A stretch of DNA of 51,123 bases from a virus, in IMG/VR virus record IMGVR_UViG_3300042518_000793, positions 1 to 51,123 of that record. One strand, 5' to 3'. The notes under the pieces were generated by a model that saw only the letters and a list, made by a program, of their open reading frames with translations, searched no databases and was not told where the DNA came from. Position 1 is the first letter of the stretch. Each line of letters begins with the position of its first letter. The translations under genes and the position numbers were made by a program. Positions 1-6,689 of this stretch are shown here, piece after piece.

Positions 1-127
1 ACGACTCACCGTCTCGAAGCCCGTGCGCCGCCAGCGCATCAAGCGCCACCGTCGCCGCGTCTTCGTCTACCCATCTCACTGCCGCGCCCTGACCCATTCG
101 CCCACCGCCTCCCGCCGATAGATCGGC
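1..127. repeat. Terminal direct repeat, left copy
   Basis: Bases 1-127 are identical to 50997-51123. A terminal repeat of exactly 127 bp equals a common maximum assembler k-mer size, so it most likely marks a circular contig closed on itself rather than a biological terminal repeat. It contains the first codons of the primase gene and the end of the small HTH gene at 76-270, so both genes run continuously across the joint. Confidence 0.95.
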
Positions 128-270
128 GTTTTCCCGTCCAACAGCGCCCACGTCGGGGCCGTCCTCTGCACGCGCATGAACTCCAGCGTCACCAAGTCAA
201 CGCCCATAAGCGCCGCCGCTTCGCTCGCCAGAATCCACCCCTTCGGAGGTATGCCCCGGCTCGTGCTCAC
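76..270 (-). CDS. Small excisionase/AlpA-like HTH protein
   Basis: A 64-residue protein with a predicted helix-turn-helix (ILASEAAALMGVDLVTLEFM, residues ~13-32) followed by a wing-like stretch (WALLDGKTPIYRREAVGEWV). This is the layout of MerR/excisionase-type HTH_17 proteins that bind DNA. It overlaps the end of the gene at 267-500 by ATGA, and its own end overlaps the start of the primase gene across the circle joint (97 = 51093). It is therefore co-transcribed with, and probably translationally coupled to, the replication gene. It shares its fold with the protein at 497-697, so the two look like diverged paralogues. A role in origin binding or autoregulation is inference. Confidence 0.75.
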   Translation of the reverse strand: MSTSRGIPPKGWILASEAAALMGVDLVTLEFMRVQRTAPTWALLDGKTPIYRREAVGEWVRARQ

Positions 271-500
271 TTCAGCGTGTCAACCGAGTCTGACGCCGCC
301 CACACGCAAACACGCCTCATGGACTCCAGCCACGCCGTCGCATCCTCTGGGCTCATGTGAACCAGCGCCACCGGGTCGCCCTCTTTCCTGTCCATGACCG
401 ACAGGACCACCACGCCCAGCGATGGAGCGACCATGTGCACCGAGAACCGACCCTCTGCCGCGTGTAGCGACGACCTCACCTGTGATGCGTCGCCGCTCAC
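267..500 (-). CDS. Hypothetical protein, 77 aa
   Basis: Predicted mixed alpha/beta protein with no family I recognise. It contains beta-strand-like stretches (SVHMVAPSLGVVVLSVMDR) followed by MSPEDATAWLESMRRV, a strand-then-helix arrangement also seen in many other small proteins here. The start codon overlaps the stop of the upstream HTH gene (ATGA at 500-497) and its stop overlaps the next start at 270. It therefore sits inside a tightly coupled leftward operon that leads into the primase. Confidence 0.75.
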   Translation of the reverse strand: MSGDASQVRSSLHAAEGRFSVHMVAPSLGVVVLSVMDRKEGDPVALVHMSPEDATAWLESMRRVCVWAASDSVDTLK

Positions 501-697
501 GACTGCACCTCCTCAGCCTTGCCCGGCTCCACCTTTCGCTCTTCGACCCACGCCTTGACATCGGCTTCGTCGTAACGAACGCCGCCCTCCAGCTTCGCGA
601 ACGGCGGTCCTTTCCCGCGCGCTCGCCACGTCCTCAGAGTGTCGGGAGACATCCCGAGCATCTCGCCTACTTCGACTTCGGTCAGCATCTTGGCCAT
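497..697 (-). CDS. Excisionase/MerR-type HTH DNA-binding protein
   Basis: A 66-residue protein beginning MAKMLTEVEVGEMLGM. Residues ~4-50 match the HTH_17 pattern: a helix-turn-helix (VGEMLGMSPDTLRTWRARGK), then a basic turn and a short wing (PFAKLEGGVRYDEADVKAWV). Such proteins serve as excisionases or small regulators. I chose the ATG at 697 because it sits just downstream of a leftward promoter (-35 in the inverted repeat at 745-755). Longer in-frame starts up to 856 would run back through that promoter. It is the first gene of the leftward replication operon, which makes autoregulation likely (inference). No integrase is present, so an excisionase role is doubtful. Confidence 0.85.
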   Translation of the reverse strand: MAKMLTEVEVGEMLGMSPDTLRTWRARGKGPPFAKLEGGVRYDEADVKAWVEERKVEPGKAEEVQS

Positions 698-725
698 TCG
701 ATGCGCCCTCCGTTGGCGCGCAATC

Positions 726-809
726 AGGATGCACGCCGCGCCGATGGGCGTCAAGTGTTGCGCGTTGTGACAATTTCCTCTTGACGCCCACCGCCCCATC
801 TCCCACCAT
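726..809. promoter_or_regulatory. Divergent promoter pair with 11-bp inverted repeat
   Basis: TGGGCGTCAAG (745-755) and CTTGACGCCCA (780-790) form a perfect 11-bp inverted repeat with a 24-bp spacer. Each arm contains a TTGACG -35 box facing outwards. Leftward: TTGACG (754-749) with CATCCT as -10 (731-726, 17-bp spacing). Rightward: TTGACG (781-786) with CACCAT as -10 (804-809, 17-bp spacing). The arrangement would let one dimeric regulator control both the leftward replication operon and the rightward 906 operon. The rest of the 698-905 gap shows no gene. The start at 906 has a strong AGGAGG ribosome binding site. Confidence 0.6.
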
Positions 810-905
810 GAGTCAGCGCAGTAAGCGCCCCCGCTCTTTCGCCCCACGCGCCACACCTTGGGTTAGGACATCGCGCGGGGCATCCAAACACCGCAGGAGG
901 AACCG

Positions 906-1274
906 ATGAACACCGAACAACTCATCGCCCGCAACCAGCGCGTCATCGGCCGCGCCAAAGCCCGCGCCGTTAACCCAACGCCCCGCTACGGCGAAAAGCC
1001 CGCGATGTCGCTCACCCGCTTCCGCAAGCAGGTCAAGGCGTTGTTTCCTCAGCCCGACTTCCGCTTTCGCGCGGACTTCATGGGCTTCACTGCGCTCTCG
1101 GATGACGTGGCGGTCGAATACAACGCCGTCGCCCCCGACGCCGCGCGCTACGAGGTCTGGCTCGGACGCCTCACGCCCACCTACGGCGCAACCCTTCCCG
1201 ACGCGGTGCGCAATGCCCGCGCCGCCCTCACCACCACCCTCGACGCCGCACGCCGGCTGGAGATGGACCGATGA
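906..1274 (+). CDS. Hypothetical protein, 122 aa
   Basis: First gene of a rightward operon with a strong GGAGGA ribosome binding site. The N-terminal third is basic (KARAVNPTPRYGEKP). The rest follows a pattern shared with the products of 1615 and 1905: an amphipathic helix, FRFR-like strand, several beta strands, then GATLPDAVRNAR leading into a C-terminal helix. No known function is recognised. The stop overlaps the next start (ATGA, 1271-1274). Confidence 0.75.
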   Translation: MNTEQLIARNQRVIGRAKARAVNPTPRYGEKPAMSLTRFRKQVKALFPQPDFRFRADFMGFTALSDDVAVEYNAVAPDAARYEVWLGRLTPTYGATLPDAVRNARAALTTTLDAARRLEMDR

Positions 1275-1612
1275 CCGACACCCGCCTGACCGACGCTATC
1301 AGCGAACGCAACGCCATCCGGGCGACGCTTCAGGACGTTGTGGCCCACCGCGACCGCCTCTGTGTGGCGCTCAAGGAAGCCGTGGAGCGCGCCGAGGCTG
1401 CCGAGCGCGACGCCATCGCCGCCATGGCCCCGACCGCATCCGGCAAGGACGCACAGGCGTGGGCCGAAGAAGTCGCGGCGCTCACGGCGAAGCTGAAAGC
1501 CGCCAAAGACCGCGCCGACATGCTGGAACGCGACGCCGCCGAATCCCGCATGAAACTCGACGCCCTCTCTGCGTTCGTTCGCGGCGGCGTCTCGGCGTTG
1601 GTGCGGGGTTGA
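1271..1612 (+). CDS. Coiled-coil protein, 113 aa
   Basis: Almost entirely predicted helical and rich in Ala, Arg, Glu and Asp, with heptad-like patterns (residues ~10-45 and ~60-100). This suggests a dimeric coiled coil with a break around the Pro/Gly/Ser stretch APTASGK. No enzymatic motif is visible. It is translationally coupled to its upstream neighbour by ATGA and followed after two bases by the next start. Confidence 0.75.
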   Translation: MTDTRLTDAISERNAIRATLQDVVAHRDRLCVALKEAVERAEAAERDAIAAMAPTASGKDAQAWAEEVAALTAKLKAAKDRADMLERDAAESRMKLDALSAFVRGGVSALVRG

Positions 1613-1614
1613 GC

Positions 1615-1908
1615 ATGACCTTCGACGACTTCAAGACCGCCGTCACCGAGCGCGTTCCCGGCGCTCCGTGGCGCTTTCGCGACTACGGCGACCAGGGATA
1701 CTTCTCAGCTTTGGCCGACGACGACGACTGGTCCATCGAACTCAGCTACGCCCCCAAAACCGCCCGCTGGAACTGGTGGAACGGCGTCCACCACATTGAG
1801 GGCGCGACGCTTCCCGAAGTCATCGCCGGCGTCATCGAGATGGCCCGCTACCAAACCGACCCACTGCAAGCCATTGGGCTTATGCCGGCGTTCCAGGAGA
1901 AGTTATGA
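1615..1908 (+). CDS. Hypothetical protein, 97 aa
   Basis: The ATG at 1615 follows the stop of the previous gene by two bases; a longer in-frame extension upstream overlaps two genes and is rejected. The protein resembles the 906 product in layout: TFDDFKTAVTERVPGAPWRFR, a Gly/Tyr strand region, then an acidic and aromatic beta section and GATLPEVIAGVIEMARY. The shared WRFR...GATLPE pattern suggests tandem duplication. Function is unknown. Confidence 0.75.
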   Translation: MTFDDFKTAVTERVPGAPWRFRDYGDQGYFSALADDDDWSIELSYAPKTARWNWWNGVHHIEGATLPEVIAGVIEMARYQTDPLQAIGLMPAFQEKL

Positions 1909-2180
1909 CCGCCCCCGACCTCTGCCGCCTCGCCTCTGCGGCGTTCCCCAACCTCACCTTCACCCCCATCGACACCGGGCGCACCATCTCCGCGCGCTCG
2001 CCCGAGTTGCGCATCCTCCAGTTCGTCGGACAGGACGACTTCGCCGTTGTAGTTCGCGGGCGCCTGACGGACTACCAAGGTGCCGGCCCCACCATCGAAG
2101 CCGCGCACGCCGACGCCCTGGCTTGCCGCGCCGAGCACGAGCCCACGGTTAGCGCCCCCGCGCAGCTCCCGTTGTTCTGA
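1905..2180 (+). CDS. Hypothetical protein, 91 aa
   Basis: Third member of the apparent small-protein family with the 906 and 1615 products: an N-terminal helix ending FPNLTF, several beta strands (LRILQFVGQDDFAVVVRGRL), then TIEAAHADALACRAEHE. It overlaps its upstream neighbour by ATGA (1905-1908). The C-terminal SAPAQLPLF tail is hydrophobic. Its QLPLF resembles a beta-clamp binding peptide (consensus QL(S/D)LF), which could tether it to the host sliding clamp; that is inference from a short motif. Confidence 0.7.
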   Translation: MTAPDLCRLASAAFPNLTFTPIDTGRTISARSPELRILQFVGQDDFAVVVRGRLTDYQGAGPTIEAAHADALACRAEHEPTVSAPAQLPLF

Positions 2181-2188
2181 CGCGCGCC

Positions 2189-2206
2189 GCCCGGCATCCT
2201 CCGGGC
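2189..2206 (+). promoter_or_regulatory. Hairpin touching the start codon of the 2207 gene
   Basis: GCCCGG (2189-2194) and CCGGGC (2201-2206) form a perfect 6-bp stem with a 6-base loop that ends on the base before the ATG at 2207. The loop (CATCCT) has no purine-rich ribosome binding site. The hairpin could act as a weak terminator remnant or a translational brake between the 1905 and 2207 genes. Confidence 0.4.
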
Positions 2207-2404
2207 ATGAAGCACGCCGACCCACCCTCACCCCGCTCCCGCTACCACGTCACTCTGACCACCGCCCGCAGCGGCGAGCGCGCCTACGTCGTCTCGGCGG
2301 TGTCGCCAAACCATGCCATCGTGGAAGCGTGCGGGAGAGCGACGGAGGACGGCGCCGCGTGGCACGTCCTCGACGTCGTGGGGGTCAGGCGTCTAGGCGT
2401 CTAG
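2207..2404 (+). CDS. Hypothetical protein, 65 aa
   Basis: Last gene of the first rightward operon. A beta-rich start (YHVTLTTARSGERAYVVSAVS) is followed by NHAIVEACGRATEDG and another strand, the same small alpha/beta plan as several neighbours. There is no clear Shine-Dalgarno sequence, and a hairpin abuts the start. Its 3' end overlaps the convergent gene at 2393-3193 by 12 bases, so both coding ends serve as each other's boundary. Function is unknown. Confidence 0.6.
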   Translation: MKHADPPSPRSRYHVTLTTARSGERAYVVSAVSPNHAIVEACGRATEDGAAWHVLDVVGVRRLGV

Positions 2405-3193
2405 CTCGATGTCGTCGGGGCTGTCCTCGAAGTCCGCCCCCGCCCAAGCCGCGCGCCGAGCTCTACCAATCGGGCACCCATCGCAAGGCGTCCCGCGCTC
2501 GCACGCCGTGGCGTCAACGTACCCGTCGATGCAGTCCGCAAGGCGCACCGCGCCCTGGCTCGGGCACTCGGCGGTCTCGGCGCTGGCCTCGAACGTGATC
2601 CACGACATCGGACCCGACTGCGTGGGCAAGCTGCGCCCGTCGCCGTCCGCGTCGTCGTCCGGGATTCCCTCCGAACCCCGAATCTCGCCGCACCCAGGCC
2701 CCGCAGGTCCGAGCAATTCGACGCGCTTTCCGGTCAATTCCGTGCCCGCCAGCGCGAACAGGAACTCGCCCCGATTGCCGCCACGACGCTCAACGACCGA
2801 CCTCGTGCGACCGACGCACAGCACCTTGTCCGCGTGCTCCGAAACCCACCGCCGCGCCGTGGCCTTCGACGCCTTGAGCCGCGCCGCTATCTCCGTCAGA
2901 GTAAGCCCATTGGAGCCCACAAGCGCTGCCCGCAGCGCGTCCCACGGGTCAGCCGTCACGACCGCCACCTTGACGCTCGACGTAAGCGCCCAGACCACAG
3001 CCGGGCGACCGCCCGCGCCGACCGCCGCACGCTGACCCACCTTCGCGAACCACGGCCCGGCTTTGCGCCGCTGGTCCTCGACCAACGTGTTCTTGACCGT
3101 CTGCTCCCCGACGCCGACCGCCGCAGAAAGCTCAGCAACGGTCATAACGCGCCCGCCGTACAGCGCCGCTCGAATGAGTTCGGCGTTCGTCAC
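2393..3193 (-). CDS. Tandem winged-helix protein with Cys-rich C terminus
   Basis: A 266-residue protein with two predicted HTH segments: residues ~18-40 (TVAELSAAVGVGEQTVKNTL) and ~97-120 (LTLTEIAARLKASKATARRW). It ends in a Cys-rich region (C..C.....C....CDGCPIG near residues 213-243) that could bind zinc. The same order (HTH, HTH, then C..CP.G) is found in the 6686 product, so the two are probably paralogues. This suggests a DNA-binding regulator or replication accessory protein. It lies third in the leftward operon starting at 3896, coupled to its neighbour by ATGA. The product's target is unknown. Confidence 0.75.
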   Translation of the reverse strand: MTNAELIRAALYGGRVMTVAELSAAVGVGEQTVKNTLVEDQRRKAGPWFAKVGQRAAVGAGGRPAVVWALTSSVKVAVVTADPWDALRAALVGSNGLTLTEIAARLKASKATARRWVSEHADKVLCVGRTRSVVERRGGNRGEFLFALAGTELTGKRVELLGPAGPGCGEIRGSEGIPDDDADGDGRSLPTQSGPMSWITFEASAETAECPSQGAVRLADCIDGYVDATACERGTPCDGCPIGRARRAAWAGADFEDSPDDIELDA

Positions 3194-3534
3194 CGCCGCC
3201 CCTCCACCGCGTCGAGTTCGGCAAGCTGCGCCCGCACCTCGGACAGCGCATCCCGCGCCTTGTCCCGGCAGTTGAACGCCGCCCGAAGGTCGCGCGCAAC
3301 GCGAGCCTCTTCAACGCGCAGCGCCTCAACCTCCCGCATCTCGCGCTCCCAGACTTCCTCCGCTCGCGCCTCCCGCTCGCGAAGCCACGCCCGCATCGCC
3401 GCCGCCTCCGTCTCGTGCAGCGTCCCCGGCTGCGCGTCCCACCACGGTCCCTCGCCGTCGCACGCGAGCAGCACGCCGTTCTCCTCGCGCGCCGTGACCA
3501 TCGACACGCCACCTTCACTCGTCCACATCTTCAT
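3190..3534 (-). CDS. Coiled-coil protein, 114 aa
   Basis: I chose the ATG at 3534: GGAGGG lies 6-8 bases upstream and the start overlaps the upstream stop (ATGA). The N-terminal ~45 residues are predicted beta-rich (MKMWTSEGGVSMVTAREENG). The rest is a long charged helix rich in Glu, Arg and Ala (residues ~48-114), almost certainly a coiled coil. No catalytic motif is seen. It is coupled to the downstream tandem-HTH gene, so the two may work together. Confidence 0.75.
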   Translation of the reverse strand: MKMWTSEGGVSMVTAREENGVLLACDGEGPWWDAQPGTLHETEAAAMRAWLREREARAEEVWEREMREVEALRVEEARVARDLRAAFNCRDKARDALSEVRAQLAELDAVEGRR

Positions 3535-3896
3535 AGACCCTCCATCGCCTCGCACAGAGGCACGTTGTTCTTGTCGCACCACTTGAGCAGTTCGCCGCAC
3601 ATCGCCCCGACGTTACCGAGGCACGCCGCCGCCGTGAGCTGCATCCCAAGGACGTGCCAGGGGACTTCCTGCGCAAGGTAGTCGGTGAGGATGATGCGCT
3701 TGTTCTGCGCCTTGAGCAGCGAGCACGCAGCGTGTAGCCACCGCGCCATTCTTCGCGCGGCGACCGCGTCAGCAACGCCCCCGTCGAAAAGCAAACCCGT
3801 GCGTTCCCACAGGCTGACTTGAGCGATGGCAGCCGTGCGGTCTTCTGCCCGCTCTACCCACGCGTCTGCTTGTTCCATTGTCGGTAACATCGACAC
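3531..3896 (-). CDS. Hypothetical helical protein, 121 aa
   Basis: First gene of the leftward operon from the divergent promoter at 3923-3991, with a GAGGAGG ribosome binding site. It is predicted mostly alpha-helical, with a Cys- and Leu-rich second half (LTAAACLGNVGAMCGELLKWCDKNNVPLCEAM). No family is recognised. Because the equivalent position in the matching divergent unit at 13146 holds an HTH regulator, a regulatory role is possible but is inference only. Confidence 0.75.
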   Translation of the reverse strand: MSMLPTMEQADAWVERAEDRTAAIAQVSLWERTGLLFDGGVADAVAARRMARWLHAACSLLKAQNKRIILTDYLAQEVPWHVLGMQLTAAACLGNVGAMCGELLKWCDKNNVPLCEAMEGL

Positions 3897-3922
3897 CTCC
3901 TCAGCCTCCCGGCTTTCCCCAA

Positions 3923-3991
3923 ATCATGCCCGGAGAATCTGCCCTGTCAACGTTGTTTTGTTGTTGACGTTGCGGATTCTGCCGGTAGTCT
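3923..3991. promoter_or_regulatory. Divergent promoters around a 23-bp palindromic operator
   Basis: GTCAAC (3946-3951) and GTTGAC (3963-3968) flank a T/G-rich centre. The whole 23 bp is identical to 13196-13218. Leftward: TTGACA (3950-3945) with CATGAT as -10 (3928-3923, 16-bp spacer). Rightward: TTGACG (3964-3969) with TAGTCT as -10 (3986-3991, 16-bp spacer). Both -35 boxes lie in the palindrome arms, so a protein bound here would block both promoters at once. It separates the leftward 3896 operon from the rightward operon at 4032. Confidence 0.7.
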
Positions 3992-4003
3992 ACTTCCCAT
4001 AGC

Positions 4004-4018
4004 CGGGCCGTGCGCCCG
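4004..4018 (+). promoter_or_regulatory. Conserved leader hairpin before the 4032 gene
   Basis: CGGGC-CGTGC-GCCCG is followed immediately by AAGGAG, the ribosome binding site of the 4032 gene. The same 5-bp stem and 5-base loop followed by AAGGA-like sequence precede the leftward genes at 45773 and 46696 and, with wobble pairs, 45522. Its position next to the Shine-Dalgarno sequence suggests mRNA 5'-end stabilisation or translational control. Confidence 0.55.
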
Positions 4019-4031
4019 AAGGAGAGACCTG

Positions 4032-4265
4032 ATGGAGTGGCAAGCGGTATCAGTGAACGGGCAAGCGTGGACCATCGACAAGTGTCTCGCGCAATGGACC
4101 GCCCAATACTCAAAGCGCACGCCCCGGTTCATCGCAGACAAGGCGACTGGCGTGGCGCGCGTCAAGGCCGCAATCGCCGCCAACAAGCACCGCGTTCGTA
4201 ACGGGGAGGTCCCCGCACGCATTCTCGACTGGATGGATGACGTCGTGTTCCAAGGGGGCGAGTGA
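4032..4265 (+). CDS. Hypothetical protein, 77 aa
   Basis: First gene of the main rightward early operon. It lies behind the promoter at 3964-3991 and the AAGGAGAG ribosome binding site. The protein is basic in the middle (YSKRTPRFIADKATGVARVKAAIAANKHRVR) and ends with acidic, aromatic residues; it could bind nucleic acid but shows no known motif. Overlaps the next gene by one base (TGATG at 4263-4267). Confidence 0.7.
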   Translation: MEWQAVSVNGQAWTIDKCLAQWTAQYSKRTPRFIADKATGVARVKAAIAANKHRVRNGEVPARILDWMDDVVFQGGE

Positions 4266-4381
4266 TGGACTTCTCCCGCATCAATCTGGACTGGCCCCAC
4301 GTCATCGGGGCCTTCGTGTGCGCAGCGGTCATCGTGGCCGTTTGGGCGTGGGGTTGCGTCAACAAAGGATGGGGACAATGA
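4265..4381 (+). CDS. Small single-span membrane protein, 38 aa
   Basis: A short reading frame between two certain genes: its ATG overlaps the upstream stop (TGATG) and its stop overlaps the methyltransferase start (ATGA, 4378-4381). A ribosome binding site (AAGGGGG) sits 8 bases upstream. After ten polar residues comes one hydrophobic span (VIGAFVCAAVIVAVWAWGCV, residues ~13-32), then NKGWGQ. It should be an inner-membrane peptide. No function can be assigned from sequence. Similar tiny membrane proteins occur at 16483 and 11163. Confidence 0.65.
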   Translation: MDFSRINLDWPHVIGAFVCAAVIVAVWAWGCVNKGWGQ

Positions 4382-5301
4382 GCGAATATCAACTGTTCAA
4401 CGAGGACTGCATCACGGCGATGCGCAGGTTTGCCGAAGAAGGTCGGCAGTTCGACCTCGCGGTCTTCAGTCCTCCTTTCGCATCGTTATTCACCTATTCC
4501 AACCACGATGCGGACATGGGTAACTCCCGCGACTCCGACGACGAGTTCCTGCTGCATCACCAGTTCTTCGTCGATGCCCTGTTCCCGCTCATCAAGCCGG
4601 GCCGGCGCGTCTGCGTTCACGTCCAGAACCCCACCCGCACCAAGAACTCGCACGGGTTCATGGGCATTTGGGACATGCGCGGCGACATGATCAAGCAGTA
4701 CCAGCAAGCCGGGTTCATCTACTACGGCGAGGTCACGGTCGATAAGTGCCCGCAAGCGCAGGCCATCCGAACCAAGAGCCACGCGCTCATGTTCGTGAAC
4801 CTCAAGAAGGACTCGGCCATCAACCGCCCCGCGCTCGTGGACTACGTCATGATGTTCGTGAAGCCCGGCGTGAACCTCACCCGCATCGACGGCGTGGACC
4901 GGGGCGAGATCACCAACGAGGACTGGATTCGATGGGCCCGCGGAGTCTGGTACTCCATCAAGGAGACAAACACGCTCAACGCCGCACTGGCTCGCGAGGA
5001 CAGCGACGAGCGCCATCTCTGCCCGTTGCAACTCGACCTCATCGAGCGGTGCGTGAAGCTCTGGAGCAACCCCGGAGAGACGGTCTTCTCACCGTTTACG
5101 GGCATCGGCTCCGAGGGCTTTGTGTCCCTCACGTTCCGGCGCAAGTTCGTCGGCACCGAACTCAAGCGCGCCTACTACGAGCGCGCCAAGCTCAACCTCG
5201 AAACGGCCATTCGTGACCGCGAAGCAGCGGGCTCGCAAGGCGACCTCTTCGGAAGCGCCGTGCGCCAGACCTTCCAAGTCGAAGGCAAGGACATCGAATG
5301 A
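4378..5301 (+). CDS. DNA methyltransferase (N4-cytosine or N6-adenine, beta-type order)
   Basis: A 307-residue protein with the catalytic motif IV as SPPF (residues 31-34, after FDLAVF) and the SAM-binding motif I as FSPFTGIGSEG (residues ~236-246), followed by FVGTELKRAYYERAKLNL. Motif IV before motif I is the beta-class order of amino-methyltransferases. SPPF/SPPY is more often linked to N4-cytosine and DPPY to N6-adenine methylation. No restriction endonuclease gene is adjacent, so it is probably an orphan enzyme protecting or marking phage DNA. The start at 4378 overlaps the upstream stop by ATGA; an in-frame extension back to 4237 is rejected. Coupled by ATGA to the SF2 helicase. Confidence 0.9.
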   Translation: MSEYQLFNEDCITAMRRFAEEGRQFDLAVFSPPFASLFTYSNHDADMGNSRDSDDEFLLHHQFFVDALFPLIKPGRRVCVHVQNPTRTKNSHGFMGIWDMRGDMIKQYQQAGFIYYGEVTVDKCPQAQAIRTKSHALMFVNLKKDSAINRPALVDYVMMFVKPGVNLTRIDGVDRGEITNEDWIRWARGVWYSIKETNTLNAALAREDSDERHLCPLQLDLIERCVKLWSNPGETVFSPFTGIGSEGFVSLTFRRKFVGTELKRAYYERAKLNLETAIRDREAAGSQGDLFGSAVRQTFQVEGKDIE

Positions 5302-6689
5302 GCGCCGTGATCATCGACATCCCGCCGACCGCCGAAGGCTACGCGACCTTCATTCGGTGCAAGTCGCTCCCGTCGTACCGCGTTGTCGGTCGCACGGTCG
5401 AGACGGACGAGGCAAGCTACCGCCTCATCTTTGGCGCGGGCCAAGACCGCCAAGTGTCCACCGAAGACGGCCACCTCTTCGACTATCAGGCATGGGTCAC
5501 GAACCTCGCGCTCGACCGCCAGAGGTTCGCTGTCTTCATGGACTGCGGACTCGGCAAGACCGCCGTCGAAGTTGCATGGGCTCACGCCATCGCGCGCAAG
5601 TTCGGGCGGGTGCTCTTCCTTGCCCCACTCGCGGTCGTGGAGGACATCCAACGATTCACGGCCAAGTTCTACGGCTACCGCATGAGCAACCTTCGCAGCG
5701 AGCCGTGGCAGACGGACGTGGCGATCCTCAACATCGAGTCCCGCCGTGACGTCGACATGACCAACGTGGTCGGCGTCGTGCTCGACGAGTCAAGCTGCCT
5801 GAAGAGCGAGACCGGCGAAACGCGAAAGTGGGTCACGGCGCTCGTGAAGCCGTGTCGCTTTCGGCTCGCGTGCTCCGCGACACCCAGCCCGAACGAGCTT
5901 GCCGAGTACGCAACGCACGCCGTCTGGCTCGGGCACGCAACCACGCTCAACGAGTTCTACGGCCAGTTCTTCCGCAAGGACGGCACCGAATGGCGGCTGA
6001 AGGGCCACGCGCACGCGGCGTTCTACCGGAACCTCCGATCGTGGTGCACCTACATTCAGAGCCCGTCCACGCTCGGATTTAGGGACCATCAAGCCGAACT
6101 CCGCGAGCCGCCCGTCTACCACGAGATCCGCACCGACGCGCCCGACTACAAGCCCAAGGACAAGCTCTTTCAGGACGCCGTGAGCCTGGGCGAGTCGCGG
6201 GAAATCTTCGGAGCGATGCGCGCCGACGTCACCCAGCCCCGATTCAAGGAGTCCGTTGCCGCCATCGAAGGCAAGCGCGCCATCGTGTGGTGCTCGCGCA
6301 ATGCCGAAGAGGACGCCTTTCGCCGCGCCATTGGTGGCCACGTCATCAGCGGCGCAACGCCCGTCGAGGAACGCGTTGACCTCATCGACGACTTCCGCGC
6401 CGGGCGCACGAAGACGCTCATCAGCAAGCCATCCGTGCTCGGGTTCGGCGTCAACCTCCCCGAAGCGACCGATATGCTCTATTCGGGATACACGTTCAGC
6501 TTCGAGCAGTTCTACCAAGCCGTTCGGCGTGCGCACCGATTCGGGCGTGAAGGCCGGCTCACGGTCCATGTTCCCGTGACCGACATCGAGCAGCCAGTGT
6601 GGGGCTTGCTTCAAGGCAAGATGCGCACCTTCGACAAGGACGTGCAGACGCTCCAGTCGATGTTCGCCCAACAGAAGGACGCCGCATGA
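5298..6689 (+). CDS. SF2 (SNF2-like) DNA helicase/translocase
   Basis: A 463-residue ATPase. Motif I (Walker A) is MDCGLGKT (~81-88), motif II is LDESS (~162, DESS in place of DEAH), motif III is SATPSP (~193), and motif VI is QAVRRAHRFGREG (~408-420). The two RecA-like domains and their spacing fit the SNF2-related helicases often found next to phage methyltransferases. It should hydrolyse ATP to translocate on duplex or branched DNA in replication or recombination. Start overlaps the methyltransferase stop (ATGA). Its length is typical for compact phage versions, which lack extra domains. Confidence 0.9.
   Translation: MSAVIIDIPPTAEGYATFIRCKSLPSYRVVGRTVETDEASYRLIFGAGQDRQVSTEDGHLFDYQAWVTNLALDRQRFAVFMDCGLGKTAVEVAWAHAIARKFGRVLFLAPLAVVEDIQRFTAKFYGYRMSNLRSEPWQTDVAILNIESRRDVDMTNVVGVVLDESSCLKSETGETRKWVTALVKPCRFRLACSATPSPNELAEYATHAVWLGHATTLNEFYGQFFRKDGTEWRLKGHAHAAFYRNLRSWCTYIQSPSTLGFRDHQAELREPPVYHEIRTDAPDYKPKDKLFQDAVSLGESREIFGAMRADVTQPRFKESVAAIEGKRAIVWCSRNAEEDAFRRAIGGHVISGATPVEERVDLIDDFRAGRTKTLISKPSVLGFGVNLPEATDMLYSGYTFSFEQFYQAVRRAHRFGREGRLTVHVPVTDIEQPVWGLLQGKMRTFDKDVQTLQSMFAQQKDAA

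Noticed and set aside
280-561. Minus-strand frame of 93 codons
   Set aside because: Overlaps two well-supported coupled genes in another frame, and has Arg/Gly-rich composition typical of shadow frames.
497-697. Excisionase role for the HTH_17-type proteins
   Set aside because: No integrase or attachment site pair was found, so only a general DNA-binding call is justified.
4237-4377. Upstream extension of the methyltransferase frame
   Set aside because: The extension overlaps the 38-residue membrane peptide, and the ATGA start at 4378 gives a standard methyltransferase N terminus.
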